Origin: Spisula solida
Lineage: Eukaryota > Mollusca > Bivalvia > Venerida > Mactridae
DNA: 64,000 bases
Direction: 5' to 3'
Assembly (NCBI GenBank): GCA_947247005.1
Contig: OX365949.1
Location: 22,263,130-22,327,129, forward strand
Below are positions 11,120 to 21,794 of the stretch, piece by piece; position 1 is the first letter of the stretch; every line of letters starts with the position of its first letter. Below the pieces are notes generated by a model. The model made no database searches and was not told the DNA's origin. It saw only the letters and a list, made by a program, of their open reading frames with translations. The position numbers and the translations under genes are program-made.

Positions 11120-14100
11120 CTAAAAGAGTTATTTGAAAACGCTGTTATATAATCCCAATCAGAAGACACATGATTTTAACAACTACATTTGCGGTATCTC
11201 ATGTCAGACTGACTGTTCAAATCAGTTGATACTTCATTGATGCATGAACATAACAGGATGTTTTAGGAAATGTTTAGCAGCTTATCTACAATAATGTTGC
11301 AATTTCGGAGTATATTTATTACTTGCGTCAGATATTATGAAAACAACTTGAAAAACCCATAGTGCTATCTAAAATTGTTCGGATGTTAAATCGTTAAAAA
11401 CAGTGTGTGACTTGTTTAATTGATATTGTAACGTTTCATACGGCGCCCCATATGTGTTTCCATACATGTGTACGTGCTAATAATAGAGAGGTTGCGATTC
11501 GAACGTGTACGACTACGTGTACGTGTAGCTACCCGTACATGTATACGTACACGTTGCAATTGAAATTGGCTTGCGAAACACGACGTGTGCGTGTAACATC
11601 ACATGGCAGTTGTAACACGTTGCAATTGAAATTGGCTTGCGAAACACGACGTGTGCGTGTAACATCACATGGCAGTTGTAACACGATTTCGTCGTGAATC
11701 GATAATGAGTGTTTATATAAACTCACTGAGACTACCGGCGATAATATCTTGGGTTTCCCGTGCATACGCATACCTGTGTGACGTATGACACATTATATTT
11801 TCGTCTGTCACACGTCCGTTACTTGTAGAAACTACACATACCTGGATGACGAAATACCCCAAAATAGTATTCACGTACACGTTACACGTTGCCTTTCGCA
11901 ACCTCTCTTATATACAATGTACTACTCAAAATTTGATAAGGGTCACGACATTTTCCATTTGAATATTTTGCAAATTGATTAAGATAGACTGATATAATTT
12001 TCAAAAACATGATACATCTGCAATATTGCAAACAAATAAAGATTACTTCAAAATTTAATGCCTAAGTGCTGATAAGCCAAACCCCATTAAAATATTCGTG
12101 TTGCATTCAAGCTTCTGTTATAACATATTGTAGTCCATTTCTTGGCATTTTGGGTCTTACTCGATATGCAAATAAAAAAATGGGACAAAACATTCCATGT
12201 TATGCTTGCCACTTTGGGCCCTGCAAATAGGGCTTATCAGTTACCTCGAAAACGACGTCATTTTGACAATGCTTGTCAAAAGCAAGACACGAATTTATCG
12301 AAATTTAGCAGCAGATAAGATGATATTTTGAGAATTGCACAACATTTTCTGAATCGGGTTTGTTCAGTCAACATAAGACATACATTAAAATTGATTTCTC
12401 GACCCTTAGCAAAGTTTGAGTAGTATAGTAGTCTCGTTGTTAAGGAGGATTTTTTTTTCAAATGATTGTCGAAGTATAAGTATATTTTCTTTTGAAATAT
12501 CAATATTGTTATTAGATCTACATCTGTATTTACCCGCTAGTGTTGTGTCTAGTCGGTCTCCGTCTACAAACTTGTTGGGGTATATGAATTCTATCTTAAG
12601 GTCCTCATCCTTTCCAAATTTCAGCCCAAACCCTATCCCGGCTGACAACTCGGGAAGAAACACACCAAATTGTCGCATAGCTCTCGCATACATGGCTGAA
12701 GTTACGCCTTTCACTTGCATGGAGAAGGCTTTCAGGATTGTTTTGTGTGCCCAAACATTTGGTGGGTTGGATGTGTCTTCAACGAATGCCTGTCAATAGA
12801 TTACATTTTATTTGATCAGTGTGATCACCGTACTTATGGTCGGCGTGAATATATGCTAACCTTTACATCGTACACGTGGGCTGTGTGACTATATGTTTAT
12901 CCTTGAACATTACACGTGGTCGGCGTGGTTATATTCTTACCCTCGCACCTTACACGTTGTCAGTTTGGGTTATATGCTAACCTTTACATCTTACACGAGG
13001 GCGGCGTGGTTATGTTCTTACCCTCGCACCTTACACGTTGTCAGTTTGGGTTATATGCTAACCTTTACATTTTACACGTGTTCGGCGTGGTTATATTCTT
13101 ACCCTCGCACCTTACACGTTGTCAGTTTGGGTTATATGCTAACCTTTACATTTTACACGTGTTCGGCGTGGTTATGTTCTTACCCTCGCACCGAACACGT
13201 TGTCAGTGTGGGTTATATGCTAACATTTACACTGTACACATGGTCGACGTGGTTATGTTCTTACCCTTTCACCTTACACGTTGTCAGTGTGGGTTATAAG
13301 CTTACATTTACACCGTACACATGGTCGGTGTGGTTCTATCCTTACCTTTACACCGTACACATGGTCGGTGTGGTTATGTTCTTACCTTTACACCGTACAC
13401 ATGGTCGGCGTGGTTCTATCCTTACCTTTACACCGTACACATGGTCGGTGTGGTTATGTTCTTACCTTTGCACCGTACACATGGTCGGTGTGGTTCTATC
13501 CTTACCTTTACACCGTACACATGGTCGGTGTGGTTATGTTCTTACCTTTACACCGTACACATGGTCGGCGTGGTTATGTTCTTACCTTAACACCGTACAC
13601 ATGATCGGCGTGGTTATGTTCTTACCTTTGCACCGTACACATGGTCGGTGTGGTCATGTTCTTACCTTTGCACCGTACACATGATCGGCGTGGTCATGTT
13701 CTTACCCGTACACCGTACACATGGTCAGCGTTGTTATGTTCTGACCTTTACCCCGTACACATGGTCAGCGTGGTTATGTTCTTAGCTTTGCACCGTTCAC
13801 ATGGTCGGCGTGGTTATGTTCTTACCTTTACACGGTACACATGGTTGGCGTGGTTATGTTCTTACCTTTGCACCGTTCACATGGTTGGCGTGGTTATGTT
13901 CTTACCTTTGCACCGTACACATGGTCGGCGTGGTTATGTTCTTACCTTTACACCATACACATGGTCGGCGTGGTTATGTTCTTACCTTAACACCGTACAC
14001 ATGGTCAGCGTGGTTATGTTCTTACCTTTAGACCGTACTACGGAATCCTGTTAGTGCCATTTTAAATATCGTGTATCGCCCTCCAAGGGCGAGACACGAG

Positions 14101-17100
14101 AATTGCGCGAGGCAAGAAACGAGACACGAGAATTAGACGCGATATTTAAAACGAGACACGAGAATTGCGCGAGGGTTGAAACGAGACACGAGAATTAAAA
14201 ATTGAATTCTCGCGTTTTTAATCTCGCCCTAAGCCGACAACTTTTGCAAGTTAATATCTAATATCGTGCAATTCTCGCGTATCGTATCTTGCCTCGCAGT
14301 TGAATATCGCGCTCGTTTCAAATATCGCCTCCTTATCTCGTGTCTCGACTTCCAAGGGCGAGACACGATAGTTAAAACGAGACACGAGAATTCAACGCGA
14401 GGCACGAGAATCCAACGCGAGACACGACAATGCTATCGTGCAAATATCGCGCAATTCTCTTGCCTCGCGTTTCTATTTGGTCCGCGAGACACGAGAATTA
14501 AAGCGAGACACGAGAATTGAAGGCGAGGCACGACAATGCTATCGGGCAATTCTCGCGTCTCGCGGCGATACACGACAATGCTGTCGCCCAATTCTCGCGT
14601 CTCGACCGGTGTGCCAGTTAAAATTTCTTACTGACACCGCCTAGAATTGGGCGACAGCATTGTCGTGTCTCGCGGCGAGACGCGAGAATTGGGCGACAGC
14701 ATTGTCGTGTATCGCCGCGAGACACGAGAATTGGGCGACAGCATTGTCGTGTATCGCCGCGAGACACGAGAATTGGGCGACAGCATTGTCGTGTATCGCC
14801 GCGAGACGCGATAATTGCGCGATAGCATTCTCGTGCCTCGCCTTCAATTCTCGTGTCTCGCTTTAATTCTCGTGTCTCGCGGACCAAATACAAACGCGAG
14901 GCAAGAGAATTGCGCGATATTTGCACGATAGCATTGTCGTGTCTCGCGTTGGATTCTCGTGCCTCGCGTTGAATTCTCGTGTCTCGTTTTAACTATCGTG
15001 TCTCGCCCTTGAAAGTCGAGACACGAGATTAAGACGCGATATTTGAAACGAGCGCGATATTCAACTGCGAGGCAAGATACGATACGCGAGAATTACACGA
15101 TATTAGATATTAACTTGTAAAAGTTGTTGGTCTAGGGCGAGATTAAAAACGCGAGAATTCAATTTTTAATTCTCGTGTCTCGTTTCAGGCCTCGCGCAAT
15201 TCTCGTGTCTCGTTTTAAATATCGCGTCTAATTCTCGTGTCTCGTTTCTTATCTCGTGTCTCGCCCTTGGAGGGCGATACACGATATTTAAAATGGCACT
15301 AACAGGATTCCGTACCGTACACATGGTCGGCGTGGTAATGTTCTTACCTTTGCACCGTACACATGGTCAGCGTGGTTATGTTCTTACCTTTACACCGTAC
15401 ACATGGTCAGCGTGGTCATGTTCTTACCTTTACACCGTACACATGGTCAGCGTGGTCATGTTCTTACCTTTACACCGTACACATGGTCGGCGTGGTAATG
15501 TTCTTACCTTTGCACCGTACACATGGTCAGCGTGGTCATGTTGTTACCTTTACACCGTACACATTGTCAGCGTGGTCATGTTCTTACCTTTACACCGTAC
15601 ACATGGTCGGCGTGGTAATGTTCTTACCTTTGCACCGTACACATGGTCAGCGTGGTCATGTTCTTACCTTTACACCGTACACATGGTCAGCGTGGTCATG
15701 TTCTTACCTTTGCACCGTACACATGGTCAGCGTGGTTATGTTCTTACCTTTACACCGTACACATGGTCGGCATGGTCATGTTCTTACCTTTACACCGTTC
15801 ACATGAACGGCGTGGTTATGTTCTTACCTTTGCACCGTACACATGGTCGGCGTGGTTATGTGTATATATTATGTCGGTGACAGGCTTTTTCGTGATTTTT
15901 CGGAACTCTGCGAATATTTCCTGCGCGGCTCTGTAACTTTCTGTGACATCAACGATAATGATTCCCTTTGGTCCTATTATCATTATCGAATTAGCAAGGG
16001 CGTAACCTATGGCAACGTGAATGTTGTCCGTCACCTGTAATCGTAGAATAGATCAATGAAAATTCAGTATAAATCTCTTTCCAATTTGTAGTCAATAGGT
16101 ATGGCCATTGATTATATGACGTACGTAATTGCTTTAATTTTTTTTTATTCAAGGTCGATGTGAAACAATGTTCCCAACTTATATTAATCACTATCGACAC
16201 CTCATTCCTGATGTTATCGATCGCCACTGGGGTATGAGAGAAGAGAAGCCAGCTTCCCTTTTATATTGAGCGTCTAGCAATGAGATTTCGGGTACCATTT
16301 TCATTTCGTCTATGGTATGACGCGGGCTGGATGGGACCTGTGACCTCCCGCACTCGAAGTTGGCGCTCTGCCACAAGTCTAAAGAGGTGTCGATTTTGAC
16401 CTTGTTAACTTCATCAGGTAAAATTGTTTCTATAGTAACATGGGATACTGTGATATTGATCTGATCAGCAGACCAAGTTCTTTCGGCCCCCTTTTTACAG
16501 CTGAAACTGGGTCATCCAGATTTTTATAGCTGAAAGTAGGTCTTACATTATTTGAATGCTGGGACTTGGACTTTCATCGGTTAAGTTTATTTTCTCGTTC
16601 AGTTGTGTGTTGGGCATTGTGCCGTGTAATTGCGGTAGGTGTTGTTATTTTGTTTTCTGTGCTCGGCTGTTTCAGTGGAGTGCTGCCATCTCTGTCCGAT
16701 CTTTTACTATCTTTTTAATTCGTAGTAAAACCGCCTTGGAAGTATATTATGAGTTGTTATCAGTGCAACGGGGATATGTTAAACATCGAAGTAGTATATC
16801 ATCTACATCCGTGTACATTAAGGTATACATGCAATTATTTAGCAAGAACATTGGCGAATTTTAGCACACCATGTTCGAAAATAATACTATCATACTGGGT
16901 GTGTAGTTTAGTTATTTTAGCTAAGGTTGAAGACGTGTTTAGATGTTACTTTCTTGATGCATACTCCATTGCACATACATCATCAGTATTGATGATTGCA
17001 ATGTTATAATTCTATACAAACTTGTATTATGGGATTCAATTGCACTGGCTTCATTATTCTTCGCGGGGTTTTGTTATCTTTTGTACCGTAAGAATACTTT

Positions 17101-17378
17101 TACTTCCTAGTATAACAAACCTGATAGGGCGACGGAAAAACACGGAACATTAAATTCATGAGTTCCAGTTAAATATTGACACAAGATAAACGTCTTACCT
17201 GCACGATGCCTTTTTTATTAAACTCCTTAGCATGTTCCTTTATCTCGTTTAGGGTCTCGAGTCCGTGTCTGACCCTTTTCTCGTACAAATTACGTTCCCT
17301 GTGTGACCAAAGCTTTTGAGCATAGTAAACTCCAAACGCAACTAACGCTATTCCAATAATATACCCAAAACTGTTCAT
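9996..17378 (-). CDS. Metallo-beta-lactamase-fold alkylsulfatase (SdsA1/BDS1-like), complete gene
   Basis: Four exons (17199-17378, 15828-16034, 12534-12789, 9996-11119) join in phases 0, 0 and 1 to give 588 residues. Residues 1-25 hold a hydrophobic membrane anchor (FGYIIGIALVAFGVYY). The metallo-beta-lactamase domain follows, with Zn ligands HNHADH at 119-124. IPGETDDQIGVWLPE (about 223-237) and PSHTRPVIG (His287) match the later core and metal-binding blocks of class III alkylsulfatases. These enzymes hydrolyse primary alkyl sulfate esters to alcohol and sulfate using two Zn ions. The rest fits the all-helical dimerisation domain (about 310-450, YHPDEIG...LREFYGTVKWSAKSVF) and the SCP2-like C-terminal domain. 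Length is near the family norm. The physiological substrate is unknown. The membrane anchor suggests an ER or other endomembrane location (inference). Intron 2 is extraordinary and is described separately. Confidence 0.9.
11485..11908. mobile_element. MITE with AGAGAGGTTGCGA ends, in alkylsulfatase intron 3
   Basis: Starts AGAGAGGTTGCGA and ends with its exact reverse complement TCGCAACCTCTCT. Just inside, both ends carry ACGTGTAC-rich sequence. It encloses an exact 66-bp duplication at 11549-11680. There is no coding capacity. Confidence 0.6.
11549..11680. repeat. Exact 66-bp tandem duplication
   Basis: 11549-11614 and 11615-11680 are identical (each begins ACACGTTGCAATTGAAATTG). The absence of any difference implies a very recent duplication or an assembly effect. 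Confidence 0.85.
12534..12789 (-). CDS. Alkylsulfatase exon 3
   Basis: Acceptor CTATTGACAG, then AFVEDTSNPPNVWAHKTILK; ends ...DRLDTTLAG at G|GTAAAT (phase 1). Frame and phase agree with exons 2 and 4. It corresponds to the part of the lactamase domain between the HxHxDH motif and the GETDDQ motif. Confidence 0.85.
12832..14038. repeat. 40-bp minisatellite, left block (about 30 copies), in alkylsulfatase intron 2
   Basis: The unit on the minus strand is GGTAAGAACATAACCACGCC followed by GACCATGTGTACGGTGTAAA. Right-hand units are near-identical. Units left of about 13300 alternate two diverged 40-bp variants, giving an 80-bp higher-order repeat. Each unit reproduces the last bases of exon 2 plus its splice donor. 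Apparent proteins on the plus strand (repeats of HRTHGRRGYVLTF) are by-products of the array. Confidence 0.95.
14039..15314. mobile_element. 1.28-kb palindromic foldback-type element inside the minisatellite
   Basis: The ends are TACGGAATCCTGTTAGTGCC and its exact reverse complement. The two arms (14039-about 14604 and about 14643-15314) mirror each other along their length, around a 38-bp spacer. Arms consist of short repeats (GAGACACGAGAATT and similar). The right arm is about 100 bp longer because a 42-bp unit (starting GCGAGACACGAGAATT) is repeated at 14675-14810. The flanking sequence CCGTAC occurs at 14033-14038 and again at 15315-15320, where the minisatellite unit has it once. This reads as a 6-bp target-site duplication (7 bp if A is included). 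Confidence 0.85.
15315..15868. repeat. 40-bp minisatellite, right block (about 14 copies), ending in exon 2
   Basis: Same unit as the left block. The last unit overlaps the 3' end of alkylsulfatase exon 2 (15828-15868), where the sequence is coding. Confidence 0.95.
15828..16034 (-). CDS. Alkylsulfatase exon 2 (Zn-ligand exon)
   Basis: Sixty-nine codons from VTDNIHVAIGYALANSIMII to IIYTHNHADHVYGAK. Acceptor ATTACAG, donor AAG|GTAAGAA, phase 0 on both sides. ANSIMI...GIIIVDVTES is the lactamase-fold beta-strand block and HNHADH the metal-ligand loop. The last 34 bases are the template of the neighbouring minisatellite. Confidence 0.9.
16130..16375 (-). repeat. tRNA-derived SINE, family A (copy 1)
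   Basis: Reverse-complement copy of the family seen at 21877-22135 and 50608-50862. Shared blocks include TATGAGAGAAGAGAAGCCAG and CTCCCGCACTCGAAG. It lies in alkylsulfatase intron 1. The overlapping open frame is not an exon. Confidence 0.75.
16560..16745 (+). repeat. Dispersed GTTGGGCATTGTGCC repeat (copy)
   Basis: Contains GTGTGTTGGGCATTGTGCC, TTTTCTGTGCTCGGCTG and AGTGCTGCC...CTGTCCGA. The same order recurs at 26035-26205, 50228-50412 and, inverted, at 57400-57625. The nature of the element is unknown. Confidence 0.65.
17199..17378 (-). CDS. Alkylsulfatase exon 1 (start, membrane anchor)
   Basis: ATG at 17376-17378; 60 codons ending GIVQ at CAG|GTAAGACG. It joins in frame to VTDNIHVAIG, reproducing the family's xVYQVTDxVYVAVGYGLANS-like junction, which supports both the splice and the start. 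Confidence 0.82.
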
Positions 17379-18240
17379 CTTGTTACATGTTATTATTGTA
17401 AATGATTATTACTCTAGGGTTGTATGATATACCAGTCTGGCCTTGATGTTGCTTGATATGATATACAGGTTATAATATAGGTACACGTACTAAAAACCAA
17501 TTTACTTTCGCGAATACTAATTACGCGTTTTGCTGATCGTGGTCATATTCGCGACAACAAATTTTCGCGTTTTTAAGTTCTCTGCAGAGTACATATTAAT
17601 GTTTTTAGCACTTTCGCGGCGACTTAATTTCGCGAAATTCTACCATGCGCGAACTCCGCAAAACTAATCGGGTGAAATGATTTCTAGGTTTACAGTATAT
17701 CGGTCTGTTATCTTAGTGAGTTCGTATAACTGGTAACCTGATTTAAGTCATGTGTAAATAACAATCAGGGCTGATATTCACAACGCCTCATAAGGGAAAA
17801 CTTAAATAGTCAAGTTGACTTAAGTTAAAATTAAAAAAATGAGCTTTACATTTTTCACAAGAAACGAAGAATACCCTATGTTTTATTTGTGATTATTGTA
17901 ACTCCGTTTACATAATGCTTCTAAATTGATAATCTGCATATTCCCATTTAGCTGATATACTTAGGAACATTCTAAAAAATCCCTTAAAATGTGTGAATGC
18001 AGTGAAGAAAATGCTATGTCAGCCCTACTAGCGACGTTTATTGTAAAATCCGAAATTTAATTCGTTATTCTGAAAAAGTTTGCGAGTTGAAACTTTAGAA
18101 AGAGTTAATTACTTTCTGTCCTTTACCGTCATTTTTCAGTTCACGAATATCTTTTATAAACAGTATAATAAAATAATAAAAATAGTAGACATACATACAG
18201 TAAATTACTGCCATTATTGCCACATGTTTCCAGTGAGTCA
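17379..18240. other. Upstream of alkylsulfatase; MITE at 17768-18025
   Basis: The promoter must lie just right of 17378; no clear TATA box is seen. 17768-18025 starts GGGCTGATATTCACAACGC and ends in TCAGCCC. Its interior (GAAGAATACCC, TTTAGCTGATA) matches the MITE at 25202-25469. Confidence 0.5.
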
Positions 18241-19010
18241 CCCAAATTAAAGCCTTGGTTCCACTGAGCAGTTCTTGCCCGTCGGCGATGTACTCCCGGT
18301 GAAAGTTTTAAATGAGCTTCGGTTCCTCATGGTGTAGGGGAAGCTTCGTGGTTTGTGATAACGGGAGGAATCGTGATTAATCGGGTGGTATCGGGAGACA
18401 TCGGGAGAACTCCCAATGTGTTCCCGATGTTTTGCGTTTGTCCCACTGCCTCGGTGATGTACTCACTGTGGTTATTATGGGAACAGGTTCTCAGGTAAGC
18501 TTCTGGAAGTCTTGAGACATGTAATGAAATCACGAGTACAACGGGAAATTTCAATGTATGTATTGAATTTTGCCCGATGTACTCGTTATGTTATGTCGGG
18601 AGTATCCCGGTGAGGCATCCCTGAAGCTCAGGAGTATCCCGGGAGGCATCCCTGAAGCACACAGAGCCTATGGAAATGATCGGAGATGCTTCTAATACAA
18701 ACGTATTCCGCGAAGCATCTCATAGGTGATGTTTCGCTAGAGTATGAACCTTCGGGGATATTCAGTATAAATTATGTTTGGCGAATGTTTCGGCTAGTTT
18801 TCGGTGACACATTCGCGGTCTCGAGATTTAATCCCAAAGATTTTCGCTGATATTTATCGGGGATGATTGTGGGTACTGGGAGGCATCGGGAGAACTGCTG
18901 ATGTGTTCCCGACGTTATACGTAAAAAACATCGGGAGCCATCGTGAGCCATCGGGAGCCATCGTGAGCCATCGGGAGCCACCGGGAGCCATCGGGAGACA
19001 TAATGTGTAA
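18240..19010. repeat. Decayed GA-rich repeat array (CATCGGGAG motif)
   Basis: CATCGGGAG-like words recur throughout, and 18928-19000 is a clear short tandem array alternating CATCGGGAGC and CATCGTGAGC. Looser copies at 18300-18460 and 18590-18650 suggest an old satellite-like element. Confidence 0.6.
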
Positions 19011-19150
19011 TTTCACATCTCCGATGACAAATTCATCAGTAGGAGCAAGGCTTAAGCACCCACATGTGTAAAACAACTCATAATATTAGGCCCACATATT
19101 GTCCGGAGAATTTGACAGGACTCTCGAACTTCTATTAGCATAATATAACA

Positions 19151-19312
19151 GCTGATATATTGTCCATATTTATAATAACGGTTGTATGTTCTCATAAGTG
19201 GGAAGTATCATGAAGACGCTCGATGTGTAATACCAACACAAATCTAAAGGACCGATATTGCGCGATTTGCTCGCGGAAATTTATATATTCAACGCAAGAA
19301 CCTTGTAATTAA
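19151..19312 (+). repeat. Dispersed repeat, pair with inverted copy at 53465-53630
   Basis: Shared blocks include GCTGATATATTGTC, GGTTGTATGTT, GTGTAATACCAA and CGATTTGCTCGCGGAAATTT; the far copy is inverted. No terminal repeats were recognised. Confidence 0.65.
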
Positions 19313-21296
19313 TTCACGCATAAAGGTAAGACTCATGTCAAATTCGCTGTACTATACTATTATATCCTATTAATCATTGTAATATAAACTACATCTGTAA
19401 TAAACAGCCACATGCTCTCAGCCAGTTTTTGTTCAAATTTTGTCAGGAAGTAACTTGAGAAATATATTCACACAGTCTAGGAGCCATTTGAAAGGCTTAA
19501 TTAAAAGCCTGTTTATTACATATATCAGTGATTGTACAAACACCGAACGTTTAATGGTCAATGTAAATTACTCATTTATTGATAACTATACCCGGGTAAA
19601 TATCCATATTCAAGTAACTTTTATACAATACATGTACATGTATACAGATTAATATCACTGTAATTGTATCGGAATATAAATATATTATGACTTGATGTAG
19701 ATTCAATACATTACGTTATCACGATTAAAATCTTGTTAACGTCATATATTAACTAGTACAGCATGTAGGATGGATCATCAATACATTTGAGAACTTTCCT
19801 CGTGACTATTAAAGTATCGAATCTAAAACAATGTAATTACTTTAGTCAAGTTGATCCATCGACTATTAGGCCGACTCAGTTATCACAAACTGCCCCGTGG
19901 ATCTTTCGTTGTTTTAACAGTCAGAAGTCGAACTATATATGTTAGAATGCAAATCTAAATATGTCCATGTGTTTAAGGTGATTCCCAACTCTTCATTTCA
20001 GCGGAAGTTTAGTAATTGGTGTAAATAAGACGTATTAAAAGCGTCTGACTACCATGATGAAATAGTACGAAACATTAAAAATTGATTCGTCAGCATGTTC
20101 TCATGTCTTAAAATCGCGAATTTACTGTATAGTTATTACTATATTATACTATAATAAGCTTGCAGAATAAAGCTATAGCTGCAATTTTATGTACCATTTA
20201 TTCCAAACTTTAAAACATCAACACTCGCGAATACTAGATACAACGTATGTGAAACGTTTTACATGTATAATGCGCCCACACAAAATTGTATCCAAGTTTT
20301 AATATTTGTTTAGCAAGCACCCCGACTACATTAGAGGAAGGTTCTTTGCATTTATTTCGTGATGATATAGACTAGCTAATGCAAAAGAGCGTATAGCTAA
20401 AACTGGGCTCATCTTCAAATATACACATTTTTTTTCAAAAACACATTATCGCGAAAACTGGATACAACGTATTCAAAACGTTGATGTATTTTGTAAACTC
20501 TCCTGGTTTTCGACATTTCCGAAATCCCTTAAGTGTCAATATAAAAAATCTAGCAGAGCAACTGCCATGAAATTTGGAATAAAACTTCTATAATAGTTAC
20601 TCTACTGGTTGCATGTACGAAAACAGTATGTTGTTCAACTATTTTTTTCGTATAACTTAAAAATGAAAACTCTTATATTTTAAAATATCATTTAAAATAC
20701 ATATAACATGAATATTCTAAAACAATCATTATCGTGTGATTCCGTATATACGAAATTTCATGCATGCCAAGTTTCATGAAATAAAATGTCAAACTTTTAA
20801 GGTAAAATGCAAATATCCGTTTTTAGGGGGTTTCCCCAAATTCTAAAAATATCTCAAAATCTAGCCGAGCAAAACTGTTATGGGCCAGTTTGCACGATCA
20901 CGGTCATGAGTCTGTTCTTCATAAAAATCAGGTGTTTGATACCTCTTGTACAGAAAAAATTAAGAGTTATGAATCACCTTAATCTATACATTGTATAATA
21001 AAGCATGGTGACGTGTTCGGACCCGTACATTTAATATCCCATGCTACGCTACGCACTCGTCATTTAATGAAGTAATACGCATCCGTACTCTTAACCATGC
21101 ATTATTCTACTGTATAACACAGGTATGTATTCATCATTTGTTAAGTAGTGTTAATATAACAACACCAATCATAACATGCCATGTACCCAGTGTACCAAAT
21201 CATGTATGTGTACCTTAGATTCTTAGATAAGGGGAGAGCCGTTACTAAGTTTTAGTACTTGTGGCTCGACACTTTTACCCATGCATATAAAATGTA
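19313..21296. other. Intergenic, no gene seen
   Basis: AT-rich with short local duplications (GATACAACGTAT at about 20237 and 20461). No exon-like frame with splice signals was found. Confidence 0.4.
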
Positions 21297-21302
21297 TTTA
21301 TT
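21297..21302 (-). terminator. Candidate poly(A) signal of minus-strand lectin gene
   Basis: TTTATT on the plus strand is AATAAA on the minus strand, about 215 bases past the stop at 21517. Confidence 0.35.
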
Positions 21303-21516
21303 TATATATTTGTATGACAGTATTTGTACATTTTATTTGGGTATATGTTTAAACTAAATTATTTCCCTAGAGTATAGAAAATAGACCCGAATGGTGCATC
21401 AGTTTGTTCCTAGAGTATGTCAGCGTATGTCCGGCGATTAACGCACACTTTCACAGACTGTATTTATATATAACACTATGTCTTCAAAATTAAACCAGCG
21501 TCAGTGCATGACATTA

Positions 21517-21794
21517 TTACCGTGCATAATTCCCTTGACATATAAAAGGTTTAATGTCCACACAAGGACCTGCGTTAACGACATAATTCGGTGTACCAGG
21601 GACAATCGCTGCTATAGAGATGATAACAACTTTAGTAAGATATAAACAGTCGTCAACAACTCGAGACGGCGGTCCTTCATCTCCCCACAATGACTGATCA
21701 ACAGGTTCTCTATCGCCAGATTCGTCATCACTTCGCGGCATCCAGCTCCATTCCATCGTATTTTCATTCAACCTTCCTCCTAGCCACGCTTCAT
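21517..21794 (-). CDS. Minus lectin gene exon 8 (C-terminal third of CTLD 2)
   Basis: Acceptor TTGTTTCTAG; DEAWLGGRLNENTMEWSWMP to IKPFICQ, stop TAA at 21517-21519. Has the two final CTLD cysteines. Confidence 0.85.

Noticed and set aside
12893..14054. Open frames rich in HRTHGRRGYVLTF
   Set aside because: Plus-strand reading of the 40-bp array; the array lies in an intron of the minus-strand alkylsulfatase.
14266..14926. Repeat-containing frames (SRGDTRQCCRPIL and similar) on both strands
   Set aside because: Products of the palindromic element's short repeats; mirrored on both strands, which a real gene would not be.
14033..15316. TA target-site duplication for the palindrome (Tc1/mariner-like)
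   Set aside because: TA does flank CGGAATCC ends, but the interrupted minisatellite unit is explained more simply by a 6-7-bp duplication of CCGTAC with TA belonging to the element.
16191..16376. Extra alkylsulfatase exon between exons 1 and 2
   Set aside because: The frame falls entirely within a SINE, and exon 1 joins exon 2 directly in phase with family-like sequence.
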